Shown: positions 49,855 to 63,018, numbered from the stretch's first letter. The stretch: DNA of 64,000 bases from Nymphaea colorata (GCF_008831285.2 NC_045138.2:22229934-22293933), one strand, 5' to 3'. Program-made: numbers and translations. Notes: a model not told the origin generated them from the letters alone.

Positions 49855-50095
49855 GAGAGGGGTTCCAGAGTCAAGAATGCGAGAATGTTCATGGCTATGC
49901 GGAGCAGTACGGGAAGATCAAGAGCGCAAAACAAGACAACGTGCTGGCGCCAGCCATGGATGGCGAGTTTGTCCTCTCTGGAATCGCCCAGTTGCTTGGG
50001 GCAGGCTATCGATCGTGCTGAAGTAGGGGCCGACCCGAAGGGGCTCTTCGCCTTTCCGATCATGAAAGGCTGCATTTTTTTTTTATCTTGATCCT
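49855..50095 (+). other. unidentified coding-like fragment
   Basis: A GC-rich island just after the LTR-like copy. One frame (about 49893-50018) reads HGYAEQYGKIKSAKQDN then VLAPAMDGEFVLSGIAQLLG and stops; another frame continues AEVGADPKGLFAFPIMKGC (to about 50072). Together they look like one protein segment with a frameshift. I do not recognise the family. It could be retroelement internal sequence or a captured gene fragment. Confidence 0.25.
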
Positions 50096-50373
50096 TCTGT
50101 TTCTTTCTTTCTGGGTTTTGGTGCTTGCCATGTATAGGCTGATCCTTGTCATGTCAGTTAAGAAGATTGATTCATGTATAGGAAAATCGAAGGAGGATTA
50201 TGGCAACGAGATTTCCTTCTGAACTTTTTCCCCTTTTCTGGTCCTTACCAGTGGTTCTTTCTTGTCTGTCCTAAACTCCTAGGAGGCCAAAAACAAGAAC
50301 TCTGTGATCAAAATCCCTTAATCGCTGCCAATGTTGATGTTAATTCCCTAGCTTTATGTACAAAACCAATTTT

Positions 50374-50492
50374 GGCATCTCCAGTGAAAGCTTCAAGGAA
50401 TTGTAAAAGGGAAATTCTGCAAAGATAACAGTGACAACATTGATGGAAGTCAGAGGACTGCTGCTGCATGAAGGAACTTCTTCGAAAGTTGG
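50374..50492. repeat. direct duplication, copy A
   Basis: GGCATCTCCAGTGAAAGCTT through GGAAGTCAGAGGACTGCTGC and CATGAAGGAACTTCTT. It matches 51156-51287. Confidence 0.85.
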
Positions 50493-50499
50493 AGTAATC

Positions 50500-51155
50500 T
50501 TTTTCTTGCCTTGCGAGTATGCAAAATAAAGCCAAAGAAGGAACAAAGGCCCTGAGTAACTTTGAGTAGTTCTTGAATGACTGTAGATCCTTCAGGCTCC
50601 CAAGATGCAGATACCAAGGAAAAGCAGAAGAAGACTAACAACTTTGGACATTCACTTGGGCAGGATGCCTATGGCATAATGTTCAGAGGAGTAAAAAGCT
50701 AGCACTCTTGCACCAACAGAATTGGCTAAGAAGTCTTACAGAGATGGCACACAACTCATCAACTAAGATCTGCCACAAGAGCATCATTTTCCTTCTCGGG
50801 CAACTCGTCAAAGGCTCCCAAAGGACTTCTGCATATGAACTCATGACTAATTAATGGTTCTCTAGTGAACTTCAGTTCATTTACAAGCAATTGAATATCT
50901 GCATCATTGATGTGACTTGTGAAATGTTCATTTGAAGATCAAGCCCAAGAATATCTTACTAGATCTTGATTTTGCACCCAAAGATTTCTGGTTTTGGTTT
51001 AGTAGAATCGAATGGTAAAGAAAAGAATGGGGTTTGTATTGCAGCAGAAAAGGGCGAATAAGATATATTTCAGCCTTAATAAGATCTCTTACAAGCCCGA
51101 AGTTTAGACCTTCAGACTTGACATATTTGGAATAAGAAAAAACAGAGAATCAAAT
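50500..51155. other. intergenic, nothing recognised
   Basis: AT-rich sequence between the two duplicated segments. No gene supported. Confidence 0.3.
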
Positions 51156-51287
51156 GTTGGCATCTCCAGTGAAAGCTTGAATGAACTAAAAAAGGGAAAT
51201 TGTACAAAGATAACAGTTACAGCATTGTGGTGCATATAATGGAAGTCAGAGGACTACTGCTGCATGAAGCAACTTCTTAGAAAGTCT
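51156..51287. repeat. direct duplication, copy B
   Basis: Same orientation as 50374-50492, about 780 bases away, with small indels (an extra GGTGCATATA stretch). Confidence 0.85.
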
Positions 51288-52918
51288 AAAGCTGGGTTAA
51301 AGATCCATCTGCTCTGCCAAATCATTATTACCCTGCAATTCAACTGGGAGGCCTAGGTGATGATTCTAGTTCAAGCCAGTCAGAAAGCTAATGAGCTTTT
51401 AATCACCTTAATTTGCAAATTTTTTATTCTCAGAGTTTGTACAAAAGAAAATAATAGCAAAATGCTATATTGATTTTAGCAAAATGGAAAATTGGTTTTG
51501 TACATGAAGATATTATGTGAAAGTGATCCTTGTTGCTAGCATTGGTTGCACCTGTGTCTACACCATCTGAGAATTCCTGCCTGGTTATATCTGAATCATA
51601 TCTGTCTCCCACTGATGGTGCATGTGATGAAGTTCCACAAATTTCAAGAGGAAAACTATCATAATTTGAGCATCAACCTGTTTGGGATAATATTTTTAAC
51701 CTCATCAGCTAACTGAATAAGTAAAGGACTTCTTAAAATGCTAGCGACCTTTCCATTTCCATTAACAGCATTTATAACCCACTGGCCCACTGGGCTACCA
51801 TTGTTCATGAAGACAGGACAGTAGTGTAATAGACAAGACATCCTGTCTGTGCTGTCCCAGTGGACAGCAATCAAACGACCTCTAAGTGGTGCTGCCTGGT
51901 GGAGCCCCAGTGGACTGACCAGTGATGGCAGGGGGAGAGCGGCAGCTGTGGGAGTGGGAAAGGGAGGAGGAAGGGGGGAGAGAAAGGAGACAGAGAGATA
52001 GAGGAGAAAGATATGTGCCATCTGATTGTAGATCGGACGGTTCAGGTTTGATCTCTCCTCATATCCATATTTGTGAAGTCACCATTCAAGTTTCATATAT
52101 ACATAATGGCATCCATATGTCCTGTGATTCGTATACTGTATTGGTAATATTTTGATGTCCAAACATTCTAGAATAATAAAAATGATAATTTTTAAATTAT
52201 TTATTGAAGTTATGAATCATCAACAAATGGCTATTTAGTTTAATACCCTATAAACATGCAATGAAAGTCCATGATGTTTTGCTGAATCTTATAAGTTTTC
52301 ATATGTCTAATCCTATTATTTGATTGCATTCCCCAAAAACAGTTTAAGAAATGATAGACTTTTGGTGTCGCTTTTTCGTGCATCGTAATTAAAGTTCCAT
52401 TTCCCTCTCACTCTAGAAAATTTGATCCTTACTACTAATGCTAAGGACAACTCAAATGACCCAGTTTGTTTCTCTTGCTAGCTATTGAAAGTATATTAAT
52501 TTACTTAATTTGTTTGATGATCATGAAGTGAAGTACCGATAGTTTTCTCAGTTGGCTCCTTTATCATTTAAAGATGACCAAAAGCATTGAGAGAAAAGAG
52601 TTGGGGTGAGAGAGAAAGAGGGAAAAACTGTACGAGGCACAAGAGGGAGAAAGACTTTTGACCATAACAACTCACTCTCAAGACAACCGGCGGAACTAGG
52701 CTTGAATATCTCCTTACTGAAAACTTATTATTAAGTAGTTAATGAAAAAATAGACAAATTCAATTATTTACGTGTGATGGGGCAGGATCCATTCTTCAAA
52801 CCACAGATATTTATCTATGCTCTACAGTAAAATTGGCTGCCATCAAATGCTCCCTAAAGGAATTAACTTCTTGTTGCCACTTGGGAATGGTCGATTACTC
52901 AACTATTTAGGTTATTGA
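51288..52918. other. intergenic, possible Harbinger-type MITE end
   Basis: No gene. Near 51875-51895 the minus strand reads TTAGAGGTCGTTTGATTGC, resembling a Harbinger-type terminus with its TTA. A matching left end was not found. Confidence 0.3.
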
Positions 52919-53215
52919 TGTTAAAAAAAAAACAAAAGAAATAAAATAAATAAGAACAAGCAATGAGAAACTTATTTTCATTAAACGTTCATGGTTTTTC
53001 ACCATTGAAGGCCATCACGAGACTTGATTACACAAAGCATACAAAGAACTTAAATAGGTGAAGATCCCATAATCTTGACAACGATAAGCATAGGAAACTG
53101 AATCTGATTTTGTGAAAAGTTTTTATTTCCTTTTATCATTAATTTTAATTGATCTTACTAGGATTCTTTCCTTTGATCTCTTTAAAACGGCTGCCTTTCA
53201 ATGTTATCGTTAACA
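52919..53215 (-). repeat. TRIM 3' LTR
   Basis: 297 bases, nearly collinear with 53512-53798; differences include a longer A run at the low-coordinate end and GTTATCGTTAACA against CTTATCATTAACA at the other. Confidence 0.9.
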
Positions 53216-53511
53216 TCCTCCCTCAAACTGGACGATGGATCTAAGAGTCCAAGTTTGCTGCAGAACTTTGTAAAAGGTAATTATGTCATCTCTTTGGCAG
53301 TGATTCAGTGAGCCCAAATTTGCTTTATGAAGTTTTTGTGAAGGTATATCATGCTCTAGCAGCGATTCAGAAATCCCAAGTTTAATTCCTTAAGATTTTT
53401 TTTTACAGGATCGAGTCCTCGCTTTGATGAAGAAGGCAGCGATATATTTGGTTGTCTAGAGGCCATCTATGGTCTTTATTCTTATTCATCAAGCATTCTG
53501 CTTCGATACCA

Positions 53512-53798
53512 TGTTAAAATAATATAAAATAAATATGAACAAGCAATGAAAAGCTTATTTTCATTAAACGTGCATAGTTTTTCACCATGGAAGGCCATCA
53601 CGAGCTTTGATTATACAAATCATACAAAGAACTTAAATAGGTGAAGATCCCATAATTTTGGCAACGATAAGCATAGAAAACTAAATCTGATTTTGTGGAA
53701 AGATTTTATTTTCCTTTATCATTAATTTTGATTGATCTTGCTGGAATTCTTTCCTTTGATATCTCTAAAACGGTTGTCTTTCAACCTTATCATTAACA
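53512..53798 (-). repeat. TRIM 5' LTR
   Basis: 287 bases, partner of 52919-53215. It carries a TATTTAAG box (minus strand) suited to starting a transcript. Confidence 0.9.
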
Positions 53799-54830
53799 AT
53801 TGGACCAATCATGCTTAGACTACCCATAAGGCCACATTTGAATACGTGGTATTCTACTACAGAAGCAGAACATGGACTAAACAATTCATGAAAATTCTAT
53901 GGCAAAGCAAATATGAAACTTTAATCTCATGTGTTTTTGCTTGGTCCCAATATTTTGGTTCAGCATTAGAAACATGTCGAACTTTTGAGAGAGAAAGAAA
54001 GTCATTCGAATTCCATCTAAACAGATGGAACAAAAGGTCAAGGTCATCATGCAAGATGTGATAGGTGGGACCTGATACTTTTGTTCCACCTGACAACTAT
54101 CTGGTACTAAATGTCTGACATTTTAGTGGAAGGCATTTTAATACTATGTATTCAAACATCGCTTAAGAGTACACCAACACTGTCAGTGAACATCCTAACC
54201 GCTGCCCCACTCTTATGCTAGCTCATGATGTAGCCTCATCTTCCTGGAACCAAAGATTCACACTTCTGGAAAATAGTTGGCTAGTCAGTCCAAGTATTGT
54301 ATATCCTTTTCCTGCAGTAGCATTTAGATATGACAAGGGACACCCATCTCACTGATTAGTTTAAGACAATTTGCATATTCTCAAATTACTATTGATGGTT
54401 TAGCAAGGGCGGGGTCATTAGAGTCTTCCTTTTCCAAAAGGTTGCTGTAAATGGAGGTTCACATCAATTCATACATCGAAGGTGATTTGAGATATTGGAA
54501 ATTCAAATCCAAGAACTTCAGATCCTTGGTTCCTAATAACAATTTGAAATTCTTTTTTGAAAGACATAAATCACATCATGAATTTCTAATCTTTGCATCT
54601 TAAAATTGATCCATCTTAAGTTAGATCCTTTCCCCTCTGACTTGAGATCTATGGGTATGAAGTATAATAAAAATCTTAAATCTATTATCCTCAAATTTAT
54701 AGTAATTAGGTCATTGGATCAAACACTTGGGCCGGCCCGATTAAAAAAATCCATCGGACTGGGCTGGCCCCGGTCGGGCATTAGTGGCCCAACTAGGCCT
54801 TATGTATATATATAGTGACTCTGACTATGC
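53799..54830. other. intergenic, nothing recognised
   Basis: AT-rich with short open frames on both strands; none is convincing. Near 54730-54800 there is a GGGCCGGCCCG-rich patch of unknown origin. Confidence 0.3.
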
Positions 54831-55021
54831 AGAGTTACCCATCCATCTAATTAGGGCCATCCATCTGATGAAGATGAACGGTTGAGAGAAAAACATGAAG
54901 AAAAAATTTAGTAACTAATGTTAGATGGCGAAAATGTCTATCATTGTTTTCTCTTTTTTTTTTCTTTTAACCGTCCATCATGATGAATCGGACTATCTTG
55001 GTTAGATGGCTGGGTGACTCT
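54831..55021. mobile_element. MITE with terminal inverted repeats
   Basis: Left end AGAGTTACCCATCCATCTAA; right end inverted AGAGTCACCCAGCCATCTAA, matching at 18 of 20 positions. Subterminal GAACGGTT and AACCGTCC blocks are also inverted. Same family as 19392-19572. Confidence 0.7.
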
Positions 55022-56698
55022 AAAAAACCAAAATCACTGTTCAATTATATGTATAGATATCTTCCTCAGCATATGACACTTTTAATCGGCTCACTTAAAA
55101 AACTATTGGTTTATCACCGATCACTCCCTTAAAAACTATGCATATATCACCCATAGCACATTAAGAAACTCTTGGCATGTCTTAAGGGTTTTTGAGATAT
55201 TAAAATATAAAATATTAAAGGTTTCAAATATAGGTGGACATCGAACCGAGTACCCCAACAGATATAAAGTTGACAGTCAAGCCAGCCTGAGCCTGACTTT
55301 TTTGAGCCTTGGGCCTGACAGCCCAGCCTTAGATCCAAGCGTCTGGGGTAGTCAAATGCCTTAGCTATGAGATGCAACAAGCTAGATATACAGTAATTAT
55401 AAGTGCTTTCTGGTTCAATGTGCATCTATATGTATAATTTCACACGCATTTTAATCCAAAGCATTTCTGGCGCATGAACTTCTGCATTCAGCTTCAAGTC
55501 TAGAAATGAACCCACAAGGTGATTGTGCTGATCAAAGTGCACAGCAGAAGAACAGATGAATTCAGGACGCAATTGAGCTTCCATTGTTCCGGACGATGTG
55601 AGGAAATGGTTGGAGTTCAACGCAAATTTTCCTGAGACACATTACAGAGAGAATTTTGTTGAATATGTCCAATGTCCACAGTCAACAAGTTGAGGCTGAA
55701 GAACTGAAGACAAGGGCGAGTCCTAATCCAAGCCTTATGAAGACGATAAGGGAAAGCTTAGGCAAACCAAATGGCCGGTTTACCACTTAGGTAAGAGTTT
55801 TTTCAACTTGACACGCATCACATACCACTTGGTGCTTACCACCTGTTTACTACTACTTAAAACAGCGCAGTTTCATGTGGAATTTACTAGTGCACCGGCT
55901 CATATTATTTTAGATACTTTATACAATAAAATGTCAACTTTTCCAAATTTTCTAAGTCAAAAATTTGTAAATATCACAAGATGTTCTCTCGCCAAAGTTA
56001 CTGATAACAAGGGTTGCTTGCACGGTTGCACCCATATGGCGACCAAATTAACATTTGAAAAGTAATGGCTACCGTGAAACCTAGGAAAATTATGTGATGG
56101 GCCCCTCATTTTTAAAGGAGCTTGAAGGGAAACCAGACAGACTTTATACGGGGAAGTAAAATAGGTCGAGGAGGAGGTCCAGTCAAGGGGTTCTGCTTGT
56201 CACTGACATCAACCCGTGAATGCCCACATGACAACATAGACATCAAACTATGATTTCTCACATGAGAGCTACAGCATTCCACTACAGCAACCGTTTTGGG
56301 TCTTGCTCTCCTGACTTGGTCCTTGTTTCACAATGTGGAGCTACACTGTGCAGCTCTTCCATTGACCCATTTATTCAGTTAGACACACATGAAAGGCCTT
56401 AGCATCATTCCGTTCTGGCAACCAAAATGATTCAGACCCAATTACGCATCACGGTTATCAGACTTCTATCAATCCGATCTGTCCTTGTGAATGCATTCAA
56501 CAATGTTCCTTTTGCTAGGAAAATTAATCACCTACAACGCTTCACAAAGAGATCACTTTACAGCACATAGATCATGAGAATAGCTTCAGCAGACTTAAAG
56601 GATACAAATAATCCACAGAAAAAAATGCAGAATGAAGAAAAGTGATCAACCGAACAACGTTTCTCACTATTGAAGTAGACAAACAAGAGACGGTGGAT
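55022..56698. other. intergenic; downstream of PKP1
   Basis: No gene supported. A 64-residue minus-strand frame near 55426-55620 has no recognised family. The part nearest 56.7 kb should contain the PKP1 3' untranslated region. Confidence 0.3.
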
Positions 56699-59016
56699 CT
56701 AAGGGACATTGATCACCTGAATAGACTGCAACATGTCAGAGACAGCAATAACAAGATCCCCAGACTGTATCATACCCCTAGCCTTTAGTAATGAGAATGT
56801 TCTATTTAGGTTGCTTTCCATGTCATCGGAGAAGTTTAACCTAAAGGGTATCAAACCCCATTGCAGATTAAGCCTGCGACGCACAGAGGTTGTTGTTGTG
56901 AAGGCAAAAATGGGGCAATCTGGCCGGCACCGCGATAAAAGAGAAGCCATGTATCCAGTCTTTGTGTACACAAAAATCGCGTCCACCTCCAAGCTATTCG
57001 CTGCATGTCATTATCAATATAGTTGTCAGGTCATGATCAACCTTAAGCAGTTTTATAATTTGCTAAGCCTGGAAACCTGGAGAACCTAGCAAAGGTAACA
57101 AAAGAGATCACACGAAGAAAACAAAGCATAAATCCTCAGTCTGGACATGCTGAGACTGAAGAAGATGTATCATTAAAATTTTCACAGATACAAGGAACTC
57201 TGGGTGGAGAAAAATGAAAATGTACATGTTTACAACTAGGGTTTGCTTTCTGAAATTAGGATATAATAATACAAGGATAAGCCTTCATTGTTAACAAGCA
57301 TGAAGTTTCTTAAATATTGCAGAACAAGAAAGAGATAAAGTTGTACAATGCTTCATCAACAGAGCAGCAACTAATGAACCAATAAATAAGTTTGAGACAC
57401 AGAAGTAACAGAAAAACAATGCACACAATGAATTAGCATGAAACCAGGTAACAACTGGCAAGGCTATGTAGAGATTAAATGATGTAGCCCATTTATCTCA
57501 GAAGCCAAAAAAGGAAAAAAAGTAAAAACATGAACGAACAAGCAAAAAATATGCAGCTAACAACTGAGCTTCCAGAATTTGGAAACAAAAATTGGAAGAC
57601 GTGTTTGCTAGTTCAAGCAAGAATGAAATGCCATTGGACAAGGAGCCAGAAAACAATGGTGTTGGCAGAAAATGCTGCTTCTTGATACAACAATCAATTA
57701 ATAAAGGAGCTGGAGAAATGAAGCATTGACTTTTCTCCAACAAATGACAAAACTAAACGGCCATAAAAATGTATATTCAACAAGAACACCTATAGCATCA
57801 ATTAAGAATTCAAAATATACCCATTTTAGCAGCAGAATTGCATATTGTCTCTGAAATACGGTCCCTGAAGGAAGATGCAACACCAGGAAGGACTGTTGCT
57901 TCATGTCGCTTGTCCTCTCTCCACCACCTCTCCATTCTCAGACTCACGCTTCTCAGAACTGTTAGAGCTTTTTCAGGATATTGACCCATTGCTGATTCTC
58001 CAGAAAGCATGAGAGCATCTGATCGCTGTCTCACTGCTTCTGAAACATCAGCAACTTCTGCTCTTGTTGGCGTAGGGTACTCGATCATGGACTCAAGCAG
58101 CTGTGATGCAACAATGACAGGTCTGTTGAGCTGCCGGCATAATTGAACTATCTTCTGCTGTGCAGAGGGAACCTCTTCCAGTGGAATTTGTGCCCCAAGG
58201 TCTCCTCTAGCCACCATGGCTCCATCAGATGCACGAACAATCTCCTCAAGGTTCACCAATGAATCAATACTCTCAATTTTTGCAATTACTGCAATGTCAC
58301 TGCAAGATATACATTGCCATTTAGCATCTGATCTAAGTACTTGTGCTATACCCTTGCTGTAGTAGAGTGGGCTATGTCCATCAGTTTAGTTCCACCTCAT
58401 GCACTTTTACGCATATTGTATTTTACATTGTTTCTTAAGTAGAAAGTGTGCTCTTAATCTAATATGAGGGTGCTATGATTATACATGCTCTTTAGTACAT
58501 AAAAGAATGCTGTACCTATACATATAATAACAGGCATACATATGTAGGTCCAGACAGTTTTATCTCTGAGAAAAATCCAGGCAACTTAATATTCTTTGAC
58601 ATTATTTTGACTTAAATAGAGCACATAAATGTTTCCACTGTCCCATCTAAAACATGTCTTGCTTTGTACTTAGCTCTAGAAAGACCTTGACTTTTGACAT
58701 TCAAGAATTTGGCATATGGGTGACTTATTTCTGCTTGCATAAGAAAAGCATCTAGGCATAAAAATAGTCTATTATAGCAGTTTTTTTTATTTAACCAATT
58801 AACAGAACATATCTTCAGGATTAGATCAACTAAAAGAATATGAAAAAGAAAAGGTGCCCAGATCTACAACACATGCATGCAAGGTGTGGGTGCAGAAAGG
58901 TATGAGTGTGTTTGTGTGTGTGAGTGAAGAGATCTTGTAAACCATAAAAAAGAATGTTGTAAAGAAGGCCAAAGAGAAATATAAAGGTTTGAAAACATAA
59001 ACAGTCAAAAAACCTG

Positions 59017-59060
<44 letters not shown>

Positions 59061-62000
59061 GCTGCCTGTCAGCTAGCTGCATCACCTCCACCATCTGCCG
59101 AGTATGTTCATCCTCCTTTACCGCATACTGCAGCCCAAATGCCGCATGCATGTGTCATAGCGTAGGATATGTATGGGATACACCATTCTCTCCTCTCTCT
59201 CTCTCTCTCTCTGTCTCTCTGTCTTTCAGAGTACATTGATTTGACACAAAGATTTAAGTAATAGGCCTTGGTAATCATGTACACAAAAATTATGTCCCTT
59301 GAGGTGGTTGGGATGGTTGAGACAAGGCTAGTTAGAACTTAGACCTACCATTTGTTCCACCTACATGTGCATGTGTGTGTGCAAAAGCATGCCTGTGCCC
59401 TCATCCATGCTTCACAGTTCACACTTAGATTTTCCCTTTTGTCTCCCAAACCATAATTTCCATGTCACTGTTGAAAGTTCTCTTTCGTTGCCAGACAGAA
59501 TTTTTTTGCTAATTATTGAAATTTGAAACTTCTTTTTTACTAATTAACAAATTCTCTATACGTCAGCTCCAGGATAATTTCTTTAATCAGGCTTATAAGT
59601 CCTTAATTGAATTTTTTCAAAAGCAGCTAAAAGTGAAATAATATGTTTATGAAGTAACTGTCATGACCTATACTGGCAAACAAATTTACATTCACCTGTC
59701 ACGAGAACGTGCAGCAATATAGCTCTTTAGATGATTTATTACTTCAGCTGACTTGACAAATGAAATTGCAAGGAAATCCACACCTTCAGCAATCCCAAAA
59801 TCAATGTCAAGCCAATCCTGCAGAACAAAGGTAGACTATGACTCTGTCCCAGAAAAAATTCAAGTCTTTAAACAATTCCACAAGATTCTTAGTAAAAAAA
59901 ATTGCCCACATTGACTTCTAAAATGCACAATATTCCATGAGCAAGTAAAAGGTGAAGTAGAAATCTTAAGTAAGATAATCAAAATAAGCTCATCCAAGTT
60001 CCATGTCCAATAACCAGAAAAGTATGTAGCTTTCAACTCCTGGTTCCTCAATATCCCTTTACATGGGACCTTAACAGACACAAGAGGGAAGCAACTCGTT
60101 GAAGAATTATGGCACATCATATAGCAACATTATAGTTTACCAAATTTAAGACTTACGCACTTAATTTTGACCGTTTGCAGGACCAGGTACCAATGGGAGT
60201 CTTTGATAGCCTCTATAAACCACCCATGGTGTCTTTGACCATGGATGACTTCAACATTGTAAAAAAAAGTCAGACTTGTAAGGGTCTGACTTTTTGTCCC
60301 ATCCTTTTCATGCTTCTATGATGTACAACAGAGGCATTCTTCAACCAAAGTGAAGAACGTCTTCCCCATCAAACACATAACAGAATCCAATGCGGGGCCA
60401 TAGTAAAACACCATGATAGCACAAACCTTAGAAGAAATTGTTGGAAGCATAGCATTTTTTTCACGAACAAGACTGCCATCACGCCAAAATGTCAGATTAG
60501 CTCTAGGAAGCAGCAGGCCAGGATCTGTGCAGCGGCATCTTACATCTGGGCCAATCTTCTCAATCACATCAAATCTTACCATTCCTCCATCCACAAGAAG
60601 TTCATCTCCCACCTTGATATCTATACCCAAGCAGATTTGTTTAAATGAACCGGTTTCAGGAATTTGCCTGACAAAACTTGCCAGTTTAAACATGCAAAAA
60701 CACAGAAGTATGCAGCCAAAAAGGAAAAGAGATTAATATCTTCAATGATGACAAAAGATCCTAAAAATGAAACCTTCAGCAAAGCCATCATAGTTCACAT
60801 TGATGGTGTGTTCTGGAAGAGGTGAAGTAAAAGCTCGAACACTGAAAGTCCAGATCTGACCATCCTGCAAAACCACATATACCAGATCTTTTACAACAAA
60901 TATTAGTACACCACAAAAGGGAGGGAAACATTTTCCTCTTAGCATATGGTTGATAAGTTCATCATCACTGCTGAAAATTTAAAACATATGAGACCAAAAC
61001 CACAGAGAATCCACATTCAGAAAAACCAATATGGTACAACATCTATGCCAATTTCATCATTCTAATCCAACAATATCTGCAGGGGAAAAAGAAATCTCCT
61101 TAAAGGGAACCTCTTGGCGAGGACAATCTTATGATACCTTCTATTCTCTGGGGAATAACTTCTTAAAGGTTGCCATATATGGGGTAAAACATGCACACAA
61201 GAATAGATCAAAGTGGTCATTCTCGTCCCTATCATGACAAAAACATGATTTTTGAAAAGGCAATATTCTGAATGTATAACTCCTTCCAGGAAACAATCAG
61301 CTAAAAGAAAATTACTGGTGGTCAAAGTTGCAACTTTCAACCTGTGAATTTTTCCACAAAGCTACTCCAAATCAAATTACAAAAACAAGAACAGGACACG
61401 CTCAGACAAGGTACAAGTATAGTCTAGGACAAAACTAACAAGCTTATTAAGGGTGAATAGAATGAATCTATTGAGTTAGACTTCTTTGTTGGGAAGTAAT
61501 CACTGCAAAATCTAAGACACAACCAAGAAAAAAAAAACAACAGAAAAAAAAAGACAGTTATGCACAGTAAGACCCGCTTCCACATACACTATAAGATTAC
61601 ACTAGATGAGAGTGTCTGCCACGAAACCATGCAACAATTAACTTAAACAAGACAAAATTAACAAAATTCGTAGCCACCTGAAACCAATTATACAATGACA
61701 GTCCACTTCCTACCACCATTTTTTCAATCAAAACATATCAGTAGGAATAAGCTCTGATGAACCAACAATCTAGGACCTCGTAGTAAGACAGTTGCAGATG
61801 GAGATTTTTAAAGACCGTTAATAGTTGGTAAATAATAAGCCATTATACATAATCACCTCTAGCAAAGTGTCACGAATTGAAGAGATAGTGACAGCATAAA
61901 GACTTGGACAAGGACAAGACAAGTGAAGAAATGATAAAAATGCTTGAGCAAGAAAAGAGTTAAAAAAACGGATGTATGGGAGAGTCGTTTGAAACTTTAG

Positions 62001-63018
62001 AGAATTTTTCCACAATCTGGAACTGAAGAAGACAAGGAACCGTTAATGATGTGAAGCACGAAATAGAAGATTCGAAGTTCCTGGAAAGATCAAGAATTCT
62101 TCCATAATCATGGTTTATGAAAATAAGAAATGAGGTTTCCAACCTTGTGAATCAGAATCCCAGTCTCATGCAAATGGGGATTCCCATGTCATGGGAATGG
62201 AGATTGCCACTCCTTAGGAACTGGAGATTCCCATATCACGGGAGTCGCGATTCCCGAAACCGGGATGTTCAATTCCTGGCTTAATCCGTTTCTCATTACT
62301 AAAAATCAGGATCCTAATGTACTTAGAGATTCCTATGTAACCATGGGACAGAACAAGCTGCAGCGAACGTCATCATCGACAAGAAGAAGATAATGACGAT
62401 GATAGCGAGTAGAACGACAGCAATGAGAAGTAATTCAATCTCGGCGCACAACAGGAAGCATCATACCTCCGCCTTCGCGGAGGCGGCGCCACCTAGATCG
62501 CCCATGTGGATCTCGCTCCCTTCAGTGTCCATCATGATAGCGACGGCGTACCCCTTCTCCTCGTTGAGCTTCCTGACCTTGCTGATGACGTCCCGGTGCC
62601 ATTCTCGGGTGCCATGACACATGTTTATCCGAGCCACGTTCATTCCGCCCATGGCCAGCGCCTCTATCTGCGAGAATTCGCTCGTCGCCGGACCGATCGT
62701 GCACACAAGCTTCGTTCGCCGAGTGCTGCGGAATCCGTTCTCCTTCAGCTCGGCCTCGCTCACGGCGTCCACCTCGATGACGGCTCCCGCCGCCAGCGCT
62801 GCTCCGCTCCCATTGGCTGCCGCGACAAAGGAGTTCTCGAGCTCGTAACTGGCTGAGATGAGGCTCCGGGAAGACCGACCTCGAGGAAGGCAGGGGGATC
62901 GAGGAATGGCGATAAAGAAAGGCTTCGATTTGGGGATGGTGGTGGTCGCGGTGGAGGCAGTTCGGAGATGAACACGCGGGGAAGAGGAAGGGATAAGGGC
63001 GTGAATTGCTTGCGCCAT
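56699..63018 (-). CDS. PKP1: plastidial pyruvate kinase alpha subunit, six exons
   Basis: Exons 63018-62467, 60864-60774, 60620-60427, 59817-59696, 58299-57821 and 57000-56699 join through GT-AG introns to a 579-residue frame. Arabidopsis PKP1 (At3g22960) is close in length. Pyruvate kinase makes pyruvate and ATP from phosphoenolpyruvate and ADP; the plastid form feeds fatty-acid synthesis, notably in seeds. About the first 55 residues are Ser/Arg-rich, like a chloroplast transit peptide. Motifs: [15 protein letters not shown] (101-115), [12 protein letters not shown] (126-137), [15 protein letters not shown] (162-176), [31 protein letters not shown] (344-359), [25 protein letters not shown] and the C-terminal [20 protein letters not shown] instead of the general DTKGPEI marks the alpha type. 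The alpha subunit is known to work with beta subunits. No defect was seen. Confidence 0.95.
59021..59057. repeat. (CT)n microsatellite in PKP1 intron 4
   Basis: About 18 CT units, with a second impure CT tract at about 59190-59225. Confidence 0.9.
62150..62350. repeat. GGGATTCCC-rich inverted block in PKP1 intron 1
   Basis: Repeated GGAGATTCCCAT, CATGGGAATGGAGATT and GCGATTCCCGAAACCGGG motifs in both orientations. It looks like a small foldback or MITE-like insertion; termini were not defined. Confidence 0.45.

Larger units (their letters stand above)
52919..53798 (-). mobile_element. TRIM (miniature LTR retrotransposon)
   Basis: A structurally complete 880-base element on the minus strand. 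The 5' LTR (53798-53512, 287 bases) is followed directly by the primer binding site TGGTATCGAAGC (53511-53500), a 296-base interior without coding frames, a purine-rich GTTTGAGGGAGGA tract, and the 3' LTR (53215-52919, 297 bases). Both LTRs begin TGTTAA and end TTAACA in element orientation. Flanks ATTGA and ATTGG look like a 5-base target duplication with one mutation. With no genes it depends on proteins of another element, probably Copia, given the tRNA-Met primer type. Confidence 0.9.

Noticed and set aside
55426-55620. 64-residue minus-strand frame
   Set aside because: No conserved family, and part of it resembles repeat flanks at about 21.9 kb.
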